Shown in pieces: positions 10,915 through 21,500 of a stretch of 64,000 nt of DNA. Each line of letters opens with the position of its first letter. Positions within the stretch are counted from its first letter, which is position 1. The stretch is from the NCBI GenBank assembly GCA_000750105.3, contig JPHH03000010.1:620001-684000 (forward strand), read 5' to 3'. The DNA is from Tolypocladium sp. Sup5 PDA-1. Its lineage: Eukaryota > Ascomycota > Sordariomycetes > Hypocreales > Ophiocordycipitaceae. The translations under genes and the position numbers were made by a program. A model generated the notes under the pieces. The model was not told where the DNA came from and made no database searches. It saw only the letters and a list, made by a program, of their open reading frames with translations.

Positions 10915-12267
10915 ATGACCCTTTCCGACGGAAACGACGCTGATGGCAGCCCTTTCAGGGCACATCTACCGGACCTCGGCGCTGACAGATTTGTGGTAAT
11001 GCAAAAGCAAGACCCATATCAGTATGCAAAGGCGTTCAAGGAAACGGGGACTCCGCCGTGGCTGCACGCGCTGTACCTACATTGGCGGAGGCTGTTGGCC
11101 GAGCCATTCAAAGGCGTAACTTGCGACGGTGAGTATTACGACGGCCGCGGTAATATCTCACTTAACCTGATTGGCTCTTCAGGGAACGTCAGGCCAGACC
11201 TATTCAACCTTGAGGACCAAGGCGTACCAATACATGAAATTGTCGCCGCTGCAAAGGCGGCCGTTTCCAAAATGGACCAGGGGCAAAGAGAACGGTCGCA
11301 GTATCACATCGACTCCCCGGAGTGGCGTACCTGGTCGAATCCCGAGTTCCTTCTCAGTGACAAGGGCATCAGGTTGGATGAGGTTAATGAAGACCTACGA
11401 GGTGCAGTCTTGCAAGTCCTCAAATCCTGTCTTTCGCCAGAAGGATTCGAGAAAGCTATTGCAGCAATGCGTATTAACGCGTTCTTGGGCGACTTGGTTC
11501 ACACACCTGCCATCATGAATGAGTTCTCTTACAACTTCGTCATATTTGGCCGGGAGCCTTCTACGACGGAGCCGTGGGGATTCTCCTTTTACGGCCACCA
11601 TCTGTGTCTAAACGCATTCTTCTACAAGTCGCAGATGGTTCTGTCGCCGTGGTTTACAGGCGCAGAGCCGAACCTCATCGACGACGGGCCGTACAAAGGA
11701 ACTCGCATCCTGCAGGAAGAGGAAGTGCTGGGGCTGCGTCTGATGCAGAGCTTACCAAGCGATGTGCAGGCAAGGGCGCAGATATACAAGCAGATGAAGG
11801 ACCCGGCGATGCCGCGTGGCCGTTGGAACCACGACGACCAGAGACATCTCTGTGGCGCTTACCGGGACAACCGCATCGTGCCGTACGAGGGCGTGCGACT
11901 TGCAGAGCTGACTCTGGCGCAACAAGACACGGCCATTGAGATACTCCAACAGTATTTGCTGTACCTCCCCGAAAGGGCGCGCAACTCCCGAATATCCGAG
12001 ATAAAATCGTGGTTCCACGAGACTTATTTCTGCTGGATTGGTGGTTTCAAGGATTCGGATCCTTTCTACTACCGGATACAGAGCCCCGTGGTCGTCGTGG
12101 AGTTTGATCACCACTCGGGCGTGTTTCTAACGAATAAAGAGCCTGCCAAGTTTCACATCCATACGCTTCTCCGAACGCCGAACGGTGGAGACTATGGCAT
12201 GGCGTTGAGGCCTCTGATCCCCGGCATGGGGCAGAACTTTCAGTGGGACGGAACACAGCCGTCTTGA
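10915..12267 (+). CDS. DUF3500 family protein
   Basis: Read straight through, the frame gives 450 aa, but 11129-11182 is a 54-nt in-frame intron (GTGAGT...CTTCAG). Removing it gives 432 aa and joins VTCDG to NVRPDLFNL. DUF3500 landmarks are WGFSFYGHHLCLNAF, the conserved PWFTGAEPN, and the C-terminal block FLTNKEPAKFHIHTLLRTP followed by NGGDYG. The repeated conserved histidines (GHHL, FDHHSG, FHIHTLLR) suggest metal binding, which is inference. No signal peptide is evident. The biochemical role of DUF3500 is not established as far as I know. The gene is divergent from the FAH-family gene and followed by the MFS gene on the same strand, so co-regulation with aromatic breakdown is plausible. 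Confidence 0.88.
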   Translation: MTLSDGNDADGSPFRAHLPDLGADRFVVMQKQDPYQYAKAFKETGTPPWLHALYLHWRRLLAEPFKGVTCDGEYYDGRGNISLNLIGSSGNVRPDLFNLEDQGVPIHEIVAAAKAAVSKMDQGQRERSQYHIDSPEWRTWSNPEFLLSDKGIRLDEVNEDLRGAVLQVLKSCLSPEGFEKAIAAMRINAFLGDLVHTPAIMNEFSYNFVIFGREPSTTEPWGFSFYGHHLCLNAFFYKSQMVLSPWFTGAEPNLIDDGPYKGTRILQEEEVLGLRLMQSLPSDVQARAQIYKQMKDPAMPRGRWNHDDQRHLCGAYRDNRIVPYEGVRLAELTLAQQDTAIEILQQYLLYLPERARNSRISEIKSWFHETYFCWIGGFKDSDPFYYRIQSPVVVVEFDHHSGVFLTNKEPAKFHIHTLLRTPNGGDYGMALRPLIPGMGQNFQWDGTQPS

Positions 12268-12892
12268 GTGTGGCATTAGGGTTGAAGGGAGAGACGGTGT
12301 CGACCTTGTTCATTATCTCGCTGTTTGGTGGACTACTACACTGCCAATTCCTGTTCTGTGCTGTCAGCGCGATGCCATGAGTTCACCGGCATAGCCAATG
12401 GCTTAATATGAATCTATCCAGCATAACGGGCCCACGGCACAAGTTCCCGATCAACAGCCACTGCATGGATGGGGGTGTGTGCCAGCGTAGGCGTGACGAC
12501 AACCTTTCGGACTAAACATGCGGCTGACTGGCCTCCGATTGGAGTGGCTCCCAGCCGAATTAGACCCCAAACACCCCCCGGACCGATTGCCACTGCATAC
12601 TCGTATTAGCTCTCCACCTCACAGCCTGGTCGCCTCCTGCACAACGTGAATGCCGAGTCAGATCTCAGAGTTCATAATGTGTTATCGAGCACGACATGCG
12701 TAATCGAGCCGGGACCCAGGGTCCGGCAGGGTGCGCAATCTGGAGGTGGGCTTGGCCGAAGCGTTGTGTGGCGTGAAGGGTCCACCACTTCCCCATGGGG
12801 GAATGGTCACTAATTAACAAACTCTAAGACATTAATAACAGCTGTTGTCCCCAGGGTTTGGTCAGAGGTCCAGAGCTTTCTTGGATCTTGAC
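12268..12892. other. Intergenic region upstream of the MFS gene
   Basis: 625 bp with no coding frame I can support. It would contain the DUF3500 3' end and the MFS promoter, with an AT-rich patch at about 12808-12842 just before the transporter. Confidence 0.5.
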
Positions 12893-14650
12893 ATGGGATC
12901 ATCGCAGCTGAGTGAGATAGGCCAAATGCAGCACACTCCAGTCATGTCTAAGATCGAGGCGCAAAATGTGGAACACGCCGTGAGTTCGAAGCGATTCTGC
13001 TGCCGAAACCACACTCTTGGCTTGTCTCCGAATCTAACAAATACAGAACAAGGACAGTTCCCTCAGCAATGAGCATCGGCAGTATCTCCTTCAGCGGCAT
13101 GGGACCGTGGACCTGGACCCGGTCCCGCGCATGAATGATGCCGACCCTCTGAACTGGCCAAAGGGAAAGGTGGGTTGAGCTGCCGGTTCATCAGCTAGCT
13201 GGGTGAGCAGTTGGCTAAAGCGTTGACAGAAAATTTTGAATCTCGTGCTCGTCTCCTTTCAAGCATTTATGGCCACGTTTACCGCTGCGGCCATTCAATG
13301 TGCGTTTGTCGAGATTGCCGCAGATCTCAACGTCAGCGTGCAACGGGCGAGTTACCTGACATCGCTGTTCATCGCGATATTGGGCGGAGCGCCCCTACTA
13401 TGGCGACCGCTCTCGCATGTCTACGGACGCCGTCCAATATTCCTGATATCGTTGATAGGCGGCCTTGTTGGCAACGTGGGCTGCGCCGTGAGCCCTTCCT
13501 ACGCAGCCATGGGCGTCTGTCGCGCCATTACCGCATTCTTCGTCAGCCCAGCCGTCTCCATCGGGAGTGCTGTCGTGGGCGAGACCTTCTTTAGTAAAGA
13601 AAGAGGCCGATATATGGGAGTCTGGACCATCATGGTTACACTCGGTATCCCGATCGCGCCACTTGTCACTGGGTTTATTGCGGTGCGAGTTGGGTACCGC
13701 TGGATCTACTGGGTGCTGGTTATTGTGAGTCGTTTCTGCAGAGGGTGTGGTACATTGACAGGACTCTGACACTCATACCTTCACAGGCAAACGGCGTCCA
13801 GTTCATACTGAACTTTCTCTTTGCGTCCGAGACGAGATACGTGCCCGACACACCTCAGCTGGCGCACCCGTCGTTGATACAGCGCTTCTTCAGCTTTCGT
13901 CGCATCGACCCGAAGCCGCTGAAATGGGTCGACTTTGTCTCGCCATTGAAGCTTGTAACACGCGCCTGCGTTGCCGTCCCAGCGGCAGCATATGCCATGA
14001 TCTTCCTCTGGGGGTCCGTCATGACCACGCTGGAGATTCCGCAAATCTTCCCCCAGAAGTTCGGCTTCAATGCCGAGCAAGTCGGCCTCCAGAACATCGG
14101 AATCATCATTGGCACCCTCGTGGGCGAGCAGGTCGGCGGCATCGCGTCTGACAAGTGGATGCTGCTCCGGGAGCGGAGAGGCAAGGCGCCGCTGCCCGAG
14201 TTCCGTCTGTGGCTCAGCTACATCGGCTTTGTGCTCACGATATGCGGCGTTGCCATCTTTTTCGTCCAGATTGATCGGGCGTCTGGTACGTGGAATGTTA
14301 CCCCCATAGTGGGAGCGGGCATCGCGGCCGCGGGCAACCAGATTGTGACGACTGTCATGATCACGTACTCGGTTGACTGCTATCCCGAGGATGCTGCCGC
14401 AATCGGCGTCTTCATCATCTTTGTCCGCCAGACGTGGGGGTTCATAGGACCGTTTTGGTACGTTTCTGGACGGAGAACTTCGCGGCCCACCGAGCATTGT
14501 GACTGACATGGATCCAGGTTCCCGCAGATGATTGAGAACATTGGCTACAACCTCAGCACGGCAGTGTCAACTTCGATGATAGTCGGTGTGTCGGTACTGC
14601 CCACCATGTTGCTCCAGTGGAAGGGGCGCCGCTGGCATGGCAAACCTTAA
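12893..14650 (+). CDS. MFS transporter, DHA1 type
   Basis: Five exons (12893-12979, 13047-13169, 13230-13724, 13787-14457, 14518-14650) join to 502 aa. The cytoplasmic N-terminus has the DPLNWPKGKK motif that precedes TM1 in fungal DHA1 drug and metabolite transporters. The loop 2-3 signature appears as PLSHVYGRRPIF and the motif C region as GSAVVGETFFSKERGRYMG. Twelve hydrophobic segments can be placed. In-frame ATGs also occur at 12926 and 12944, so the start may be up to 17 codons later. The family exports or imports small organic molecules by H+ exchange. In this cluster it could import the aromatic substrate or export a toxic intermediate. Confidence 0.9.
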
Positions 14651-14952
14651 AGTCGCTGAGAGGTGAAGCTATGGAACCACAATCGGGCCCACTGGATACG
14701 GAGTAGGGTGTCAAGATTACGCCCTTAGATAGCTTAGCTGTGACAGCCGTGCCTTACGCAAACAAAGCCACCAGATTCTTGTCAAAAATTCAGCAAGCAT
14801 GGAGGTGAATTTGTTCAGCCGAGCCGTATAAGAGAGTTGTAAAACCCAGAGCTGCGCCGAGTATAGCCGCACGTGTAGGAAGAGAAGCCGGAATACTCAA
14901 TTGACTCTGCACGGTTGAGACCACTCGCGATAAACATCAGACCCTCGACGCA
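14651..14952. other. Short intergenic spacer
   Basis: About 300 bp between two plus-strand genes (MFS and GNAT). Nothing beyond probable 3' UTR and promoter sequence is seen. Confidence 0.5.
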
Positions 14953-15453
14953 ATGGTCGCAACCACCAGTCCGATTGTCTTTCGGTCGCATCGGCCCGGC
15001 GATGTAGGGCACGTCATTCACCGGCACGGTGTCGTATACTCTGCTGACTACGGCTGGGACGAGCGCTTCGAAGCCTTGGTCGCGCGCATTCTGGCGGATT
15101 TCATCGAGAACTACGACGCAACAAAGGAACGAAGCTGGATTATGGAGCGGGAAGGCGAGTTCCTGGGCTGCATCTTCCTCACCAAGGACAGGGAGCTGGA
15201 AAATACGGCCAGAATCCGCGCTCTGCTCGTCGAGCCTGGCGCGAGAGGCATGGGCCTGGGCGGCCAATTGATCAAGAACTGCATCGACTTTGCTAGAGAA
15301 GCCGGCTACCAAAGCATTGTTCTCTACACCCAAAGTCTCCTGACTCCAGCTCGGAGGCTGTACAAGGCGGCTGGGTTTCGGTTGCTGCGGGAGGAGCGGG
15401 TAGAGAAGTTTGCGCCCAATTCGCGGGCAGAGATTTGGCAGCTCAATTTGTGA
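14953..15453 (+). CDS. GNAT N-acetyltransferase
   Basis: Single exon of 166 aa. The acetyl-CoA-binding motif A reads VEPGARGMGLGGQLIKNCIDFA (R-x-x-G-x-G type), preceded by the beta-strand ARIRALLV and followed by motif B, YKAAGFRLLREE. The N-terminal half (VVYSADYGWDERFEALVARILADFI) resembles the stand-alone acetyltransferases often found beside MarR-type regulators in bacteria, which hints at an old bacterial origin (inference). Substrate unknown. It follows the MFS gene on the same strand; whether it belongs to the catabolic cluster is uncertain. Confidence 0.85.
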   Translation: MVATTSPIVFRSHRPGDVGHVIHRHGVVYSADYGWDERFEALVARILADFIENYDATKERSWIMEREGEFLGCIFLTKDRELENTARIRALLVEPGARGMGLGGQLIKNCIDFAREAGYQSIVLYTQSLLTPARRLYKAAGFRLLREERVEKFAPNSRAEIWQLNL

Positions 15454-16011
15454 GGGATCAAATACTAAGAAGCGTGGGAGGGATGGGATGAGAACAGTTC
15501 CGCCACAGGCCACCCCAACTGTGGCTAAGCCGCTGAGACATCGACGACGACCAGCTGTCTTCATCCGTCGACAGAGCCATGACGAACTACGAACTATAGA
15601 AGCCAGAAATTGTATCGAGAACCCAAAACAATTTCTCCCTGTTCTTGGAACATGTTCTTAGAGACTCCTTGTAAAAATAGCCTGAAGGCACTTGAGTCCA
15701 ATAAGACTGCCTTTGATTCACCGTCGGCCATGGAAGGGAGCACGGGGTATGGACGGAAGCACGGGGTTGCATCCTGTCGCCGTGATTGGACCACGGTGTC
15801 CGCCTTAGCCCCTGGTGCATGTTGGTGCTGTGGGGACTCGACAGCCAACACTGGGCATCTCTGCCAATTCAATACCACGTATCCGTAGCGTCAGATGATA
15901 AGGCCTTGTCCGTGGGCATCTTCCACCACAGGGGAGCAGAAACAGCTCGTGTGCTTCTTTCACGACATTCCTCCATCGATGGAACTCACCATGAGCCCAG
16001 GGTAGGACACC
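15454..16011. other. Intergenic region upstream of the multicopper oxidase
   Basis: 558 bp with no supported gene. It probably holds the GNAT 3' end and the oxidase promoter. A short out-of-frame upstream ATG (15990) that stops after five codons lies just before the oxidase start. Confidence 0.5.
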
Positions 16012-18024
16012 ATGATGGACCGCGACGACGAAGAGGATCGTGGCTTGCTCGACGAAGCAGGGAGCAAGGCCTCCCCGCGGCACGACCGCGACAAGGAGCT
16101 CGGCGACGTCCGTGAACTGTTTGCGGGCACTGCGAAATGGACCACCCTGGCCGTCCTGATCCTGGGGGCGGTTTTGGCATTGCCTCTGCTTGCCTATGTG
16201 TGCCGTGGCGCGTTGCCCGTCGCCGTGCCGCAGGGCGAGAAGCAGCTTGCAATTGCGCTGCGTCCTGGGCATCACACGGCGCGAAAGGCGACTACCCTGA
16301 CGTTCAACTGGAACATTACTCTGGGAACGAGGTCGCCAGATGGGGTCGAGAAGCAGGTCTACCTGGTCAACGGTACGTGTATGAGCCTGAAGCATCCGAA
16401 TGGTAATAGCTGATGAGGACGCAGATCAGTTCCCAGGGCCGACAATTGAGGCGCGCACGGGGGATAGGATCGTTGTGAACGTCTTCAACGGACTCGAGTC
16501 CGAAGGCGTCTCGCTCCATTGGCACGGCCTTCGGATGAGAGGTCACAACAACATGGACGGGGCCATAGGGTTCACGCAATGCCCCATCCCTCCGGGGAGC
16601 GACTTCGTCTACGACTTTACGATTGGCGCTGATGAGCACGGCACGTTTTGGTGGCACAGCCACAACCAGGTCCAGAGAGGCGATGGCCTTTATGGGGGGC
16701 TCGTGGTTCACCAACCCGCTTCTGGCTCTTCATCTACAGCCGAGAACGACGCTCTGCTTCTCATCGGCGACTGGTTCCACCGCAAGCAAACAGACGTCCT
16801 GGACTGGTACGCCGGATTTGGGAGCCTCGGAAACGAGCCTGTGCCGGACTCTCTCGTGATGAACGGCCAGGGGCGGTACAACTGTTCCATGGCCGTTCCA
16901 GCGCGGCCGATTACTTGCAACCAGCTGCAGGCATCGAGTCTGAAGCCTCTACTAGCTGGAAAACCCAATGTGCCGACCAGGCTCCGGCTTGTGAATACTG
17001 GCACTGTCGCGGGCATCACGTTGATGATTGACGGAGCGACGCTGCAGCCAGTGGCTGTGGACGGGGCGTGTTCTGTGGACGCCCAGCCTGGACGGTCTGT
17101 TGGCATCCTATACCCCGGCGAAAGAGTCGATGTCATGGTGAAATGGGACGCTGGTGACGTGCAGCAGCCTCGCTTGAACATATATCTCGACGACGAGTAA
17201 GCATTTTCCCCACCCCTGCTTCAAGGCGCCGCACTCAACGACGCTGCATGTACGAGAGATTAACATTTCTCAGGAACTTTGGAGGCTTTCCGAACGATGC
17301 TCTGAACCCAAACCAGACGTTTTTAGCTCTGCCAGGAGCCAATGATACGTCCATCGACGAGCGGCCTTTGGTTCTACGACTCGGCCCAGAGCATCGCGAC
17401 ATCACCAATCTAACATCCTCAACCACACCGACCTCAGCGCTCCCGGGCAAAGCCCAGGAGACAATACTACTGTATATGAAGACGCAAAAGCTGTCAAGGT
17501 TTGAGAACAGGCCTTTGGGCTTCGTTAACCACACGACCTGGGAGGCACAGACGCCACCGTTGTTGTCTATAAACCGAACCTCTTGGGACGATCACCAGTT
17601 TCTTCCCTTTATCAGCTCTACATCTCAGCCCGCTACTGTCGACCTTATTATTAACAACCTAGACGACGGATCTCACCCCATCCATCTCCACGGAAACTCC
17701 TTCCACGTTCTCTCCTCATACAGAGCCGAGGGACGCGACGGCTGGGGCAGCTACAACCCGTACGAGTCGGAACCGCGGTCTGCCATCAACTTGGCCAATC
17801 CAGTTGTCAAAGACACTGTCAGCGTGCCAAGAAGAGGCTACGTGGTACTGCGGCTAATGGCAGACAACCCCGGACTGTGGATGTTGCATTGCCACATGCT
17901 AGTGCACATGGGGACGGGAATGGTGGCTGGTCTTCATATCGGTGGTCCAGATGACCTTGATCACGTACAAGGCATCGACAAATCGGCAGCGGGTTTGTGT
18001 AGAGATACGGACAACGAGCATTAG
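16012..18024 (+). CDS. Membrane-anchored multicopper oxidase (laccase/ferroxidase-like)
   Basis: Exons 16012-16372, 16425-17196 and 17274-18024 give 627 aa. All four copper signatures are present: HWHG (152-155), WWHSH (196-200), HPIHLHG (512-518) and HCHMLVHMGTGM (583-594). C584 would be the type 1 ligand and M594 sits at the axial position (C+10), where many laccases carry Leu or Phe. Instead of a signal peptide the N-terminus has about 40 charged cytosolic residues and then one hydrophobic segment (44-63), predicting a type II protein with the cupredoxin domains outside or in the lumen. The enzyme would oxidise phenols or metal ions with O2. It lies beside the phenol-type catabolic genes. 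Confidence 0.9.
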
Positions 18025-19256
18025 AGATTGTATTTTCCCACGGTGTACCACAGTCCACAGAGTACTAGGAATCCAGTTTCAGTGCAACGACACCTTTCTG
18101 CTCCTACGAGCAAGTGAAGCCATGGGTCATATTATTTTGGAGGCAAGACACTAGATTTGGAGCAAAGTAACCCTCCAAGCTCCAAGGGGCAGTTGCTATC
18201 GGAGTCGGAGCTAGGACAACTTGGTGGGACGAACTATTAAGTTACCCTGTTCTCATGCATCGCGGTTTGGATGCGTCAATGTCGATCACTCATGTACCTC
18301 GCGCATGGCTTAGCGGAGGACCGGGCCGCGCTGAGTCCGCAGACCATTCCATCGCCGCCCAGTCTCAACCCGTGAAGAGCAGCACATACCATCGCGATCC
18401 ACGTGGCCCCGCAGCGCGGTACGACATCTATATGATTGGAGGGCATGTGCAGCGCGAACGGCCGCGTTTCATTGCACGCTTGTTCGATCCCGTGATAAGC
18501 GACTTGGCGACATCAATGAAGCATGATTCGCGCCACTTGCAAACTTGGCCCCCTTCATAAATTTATTGCTACAGATAGTCGCCGGGCTGACCAGGTCGGT
18601 CACGCGTACGGGAAGGGTCGTGTCCTGCGGGATTGCGTGCCGATTTATGTGGTAAGTATTCCAGCACGTGGTAAGACCGAGAGGCCCATTCGCGGTCCGT
18701 AGAAGCTGCAAGCTCATGCAAGGTCATAGTTTGAACACCAATGCCGGAGATCTGCGGTATATTCGTTGGCACACCGGCAGGAAACCAGAAATGCCGCATG
18801 TGCCTGAAACTGCAATCTATTTGACACTTAGACTGATGTGGAGGGTTGGAGAACGGACCATCGGCAGTATTGTTGGCCGTTACATAGTCGACTCGTCGCT
18901 ATGACAGCTCTAAAGCGCGGAGGAACAGACCACCTCCCCACGGCACATGAGGCAACGTTCCACTAGATCAAGGCCCAACTGCTCTTTTCATCCTATCTGG
19001 CAGATCCCATCTCCGCCTGTGGAGCCGTGTTCCTGCGCGGCTCGAATAAAAGTGTTGGTGATTGCCTTGTCCATCGGGGGCTTTGAGGGAAACTCGGCTT
19101 TTCTGCCGAGCGATGTGACAGGGGAAGTGGGATTGAGCATATATCTTAATAAAGCATAGGCTGCTCCTGTCACGCGATAGAGCTTGGGGCGTCAGCTTTC
19201 GATTCTGAAGTTCATGCCTTGAGTCCTGGCATTGCATTTCCAAAGCCTTGAACAGC
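18025..19256. other. Intergenic region upstream of phospholipase C
   Basis: 1.2 kb with no supported gene. A TATA-like CATATATC lies at about 19138-19145, roughly 115 bp before the phospholipase ATG. Short frames on both strands lack motifs. Confidence 0.5.
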
Positions 19257-21255
19257 ATGTTTGGGTCCAAGTTTGTTACGCCCTTGGCGGCGGTTGTGTA
19301 TTCCTTGATCAGTTCTGCGAATGCCGCTGGCTTGGCGGATATTGATCATGTGGTCCTCTTCATGCAAGGTATGAGTTGCTCTCTGCCATGGTCTCTTTCT
19401 TGTGTGATCCCCGATTCGCATAGTAGCTAACCGGGCTTGACATTTATAGAGAACCGGGCCTTTGATCACTACTTTGGCAAAATGGCCGGAGTGCGTGGAT
19501 TCAACGACGCCAACCTCCAGATGAACAATGGGGTACCTGTTTGGAAACAGCTGACGACGCCTGCCTTGACCAAAGACTCGAAATATGTCACTCCTTGGTA
19601 TCTGAATTACCTTGGCGGCAATTGGAATGACGCTACGCAATGCATGCTGGCAGGGAGCAACGGCTGGTACGATAATCACGCTGCATGGAACCATGGCACC
19701 AACGACCATTGGGCGATGAACAACACCCCCTATAGCATCGGTTTCTATAAGCGCCATGATCTGCCGACTCACTGGTCGCTCGCCGAGAACTGGATCCTTG
19801 CAGATATGTATCAGGTAACTAGCCTCGCCTCCTTTCAACGAAGCCACCTAACAATTTTAGGAATCCGTCGTTGCATCGACCTCGCCCAACCGAGTCACCT
19901 GGGCGTCTGGGTCTATTAATGTTCCTGGTGGTCCACAAAGGCCAAACCAAGGCGGCAATCCGTATATTGATAACAACGAAACCCCAGGTTGCGAGCGAGG
20001 TGGCATCAATTGCTACCCCCTTAAGTGGAAGACAGCAGCCGAATACTACGAAGGTGCTGGTGTCTCCTGGCAGGTGTATCAAGACGCCGACAACTTTGAT
20101 GACAACCCCCTGGCTTGGTTCCAACAGTTCCAAGATGCAAAGAAGGGATCGAGTCTCTACAACAAGGGAATGAAGGGGCTTTCACTGGACACGTTCTACG
20201 AACAAGCCGCCAATGGGAGCCTTCCTGCCGTCTCATACATAATTGGTCCCACACAGCTGTCAGAGCACCCGCCATCGGCGCCGCACGATGGCGCCTGGCT
20301 TCAGAATAAGATTGCCACGGCCGTCATCAAGTCACCGAAATATTCCAAGACAGCCCTTATTGTCTCTTACGACGAAACCGGCGGCTGGTTTGATCACGTC
20401 GACCCCTTTAGGTCACCAGATGGAACCGCCGGCGAATGGCTCGACGACCCCTACGGTCAAGTCGGGCACACATTTGCGGGTCCTGGCTTCCGCGTCCCCT
20501 TTTATATCATTTCCCCCTGGACTCGCAATGGGGGTGTTTATACCGAGCATTCTGACCACAACTCGCAACTGCTGTTTATCGAAAAGTGGCAGGCGGCCAA
20601 GGGGCACAACGTCACCACGGATGAAATGGTCCAATGGCGGCGGCAAAACATGGGTGACCTTGTGAGTGCTTTCGACTTCGCCAACCCGGATTACAGTATC
20701 CCGTCTTTGCCAAGCGTCCCAGAGCCACACAAGGACAGGAACGGTAATTACGACGGAGCAGCCCACTGCCAGTCCCTCTACTCTCCCCAGCAACCGCCGG
20801 TCCCTTACAAGGGCAACGGCGTCATTGGAGACATCGCCAGCGTCGTTGAGAAAGGTTTCAAGCCTATCAGGGGCAAGCTCACCGAGGGCCGATATCTCGT
20901 TCCTGAGATGAACGGCTACGGGCTATCCTCGTCGTGCTCCTCGAGCAAAAAAGTCTGTACAGCTACCTCTACGACGAACCATGACTCCTTGACGCAGAGA
21001 TGGGTGGTCCACGCTACCCAGCTTGGTGGAAAAGAGTTCACCCTGACTACCGTGGACAAGCAATACATCTGCCCCAATGCGTCGCTGTGCAGCACCAGCT
21101 GTAGCGCAGTCAAGTTCCAGATCGATTTTACGCCGAGCAAGGGGTATAGCTTCAAGGCCAAGGATACGGGAAAGTATCTGGTTGCGAGCAAGTCTGGGGG
21201 CCTCTCATTCAGCGGGGACTTGGACTATTGGAAGGTATACAGCGTGAACTATTGA
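19257..21255 (+). CDS. Secreted phospholipase C / phosphoesterase family protein
   Basis: Exons 19257-19368, 19450-19814 and 19861-21255 give 623 aa. Residues 1-23 are a signal peptide ending in SANA. The phosphoesterase family (PF04185) motifs are clear: FMQENRAFDHYFG with the metal-binding Glu-Asn and Asp-His, completed across intron 1; EHPPSAPHDGA; and YDETGGWFDHVDPF. The last ~150 residues form a separate C-terminal domain with Cys-rich stretches (SSSCSSSKKVC; CPNASLCSTSC), as in many fungal and bacterial members. The family hydrolyses phosphatidylcholine and related phosphodiesters, or acts as an acid phosphatase, outside the cell, releasing phosphate. Substrate preference cannot be told from sequence. 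Confidence 0.92.
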
Positions 21256-21500
21256 GACTGCCATCAGCACATTAGTAGCTAGGAAGGTACATTTCCAAGA
21301 GCTTCGTCTGCAAGCGCCGTTAGTCTCTCATTCATGTCTTGAAACTTGACCGCGGAGTTGTAGTACTGAGTCGGAATGAAGTGCGTTTGTGGAATTGAAC
21401 CAAGATATGCTTAAAGGCGTGTCCAATAAGCTACGTAGATGATGAAGCGCGACTCCTCTTGCTCCTCTTGCTCCCAAAAATCACGCCAACCCTTCTTAGC

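Noticed and set aside
3638..18024. Classical secondary-metabolite biosynthetic cluster
   Set aside because: No polyketide synthase, NRPS, terpene synthase or prenyltransferase is present; the enzymes fit catabolism better.
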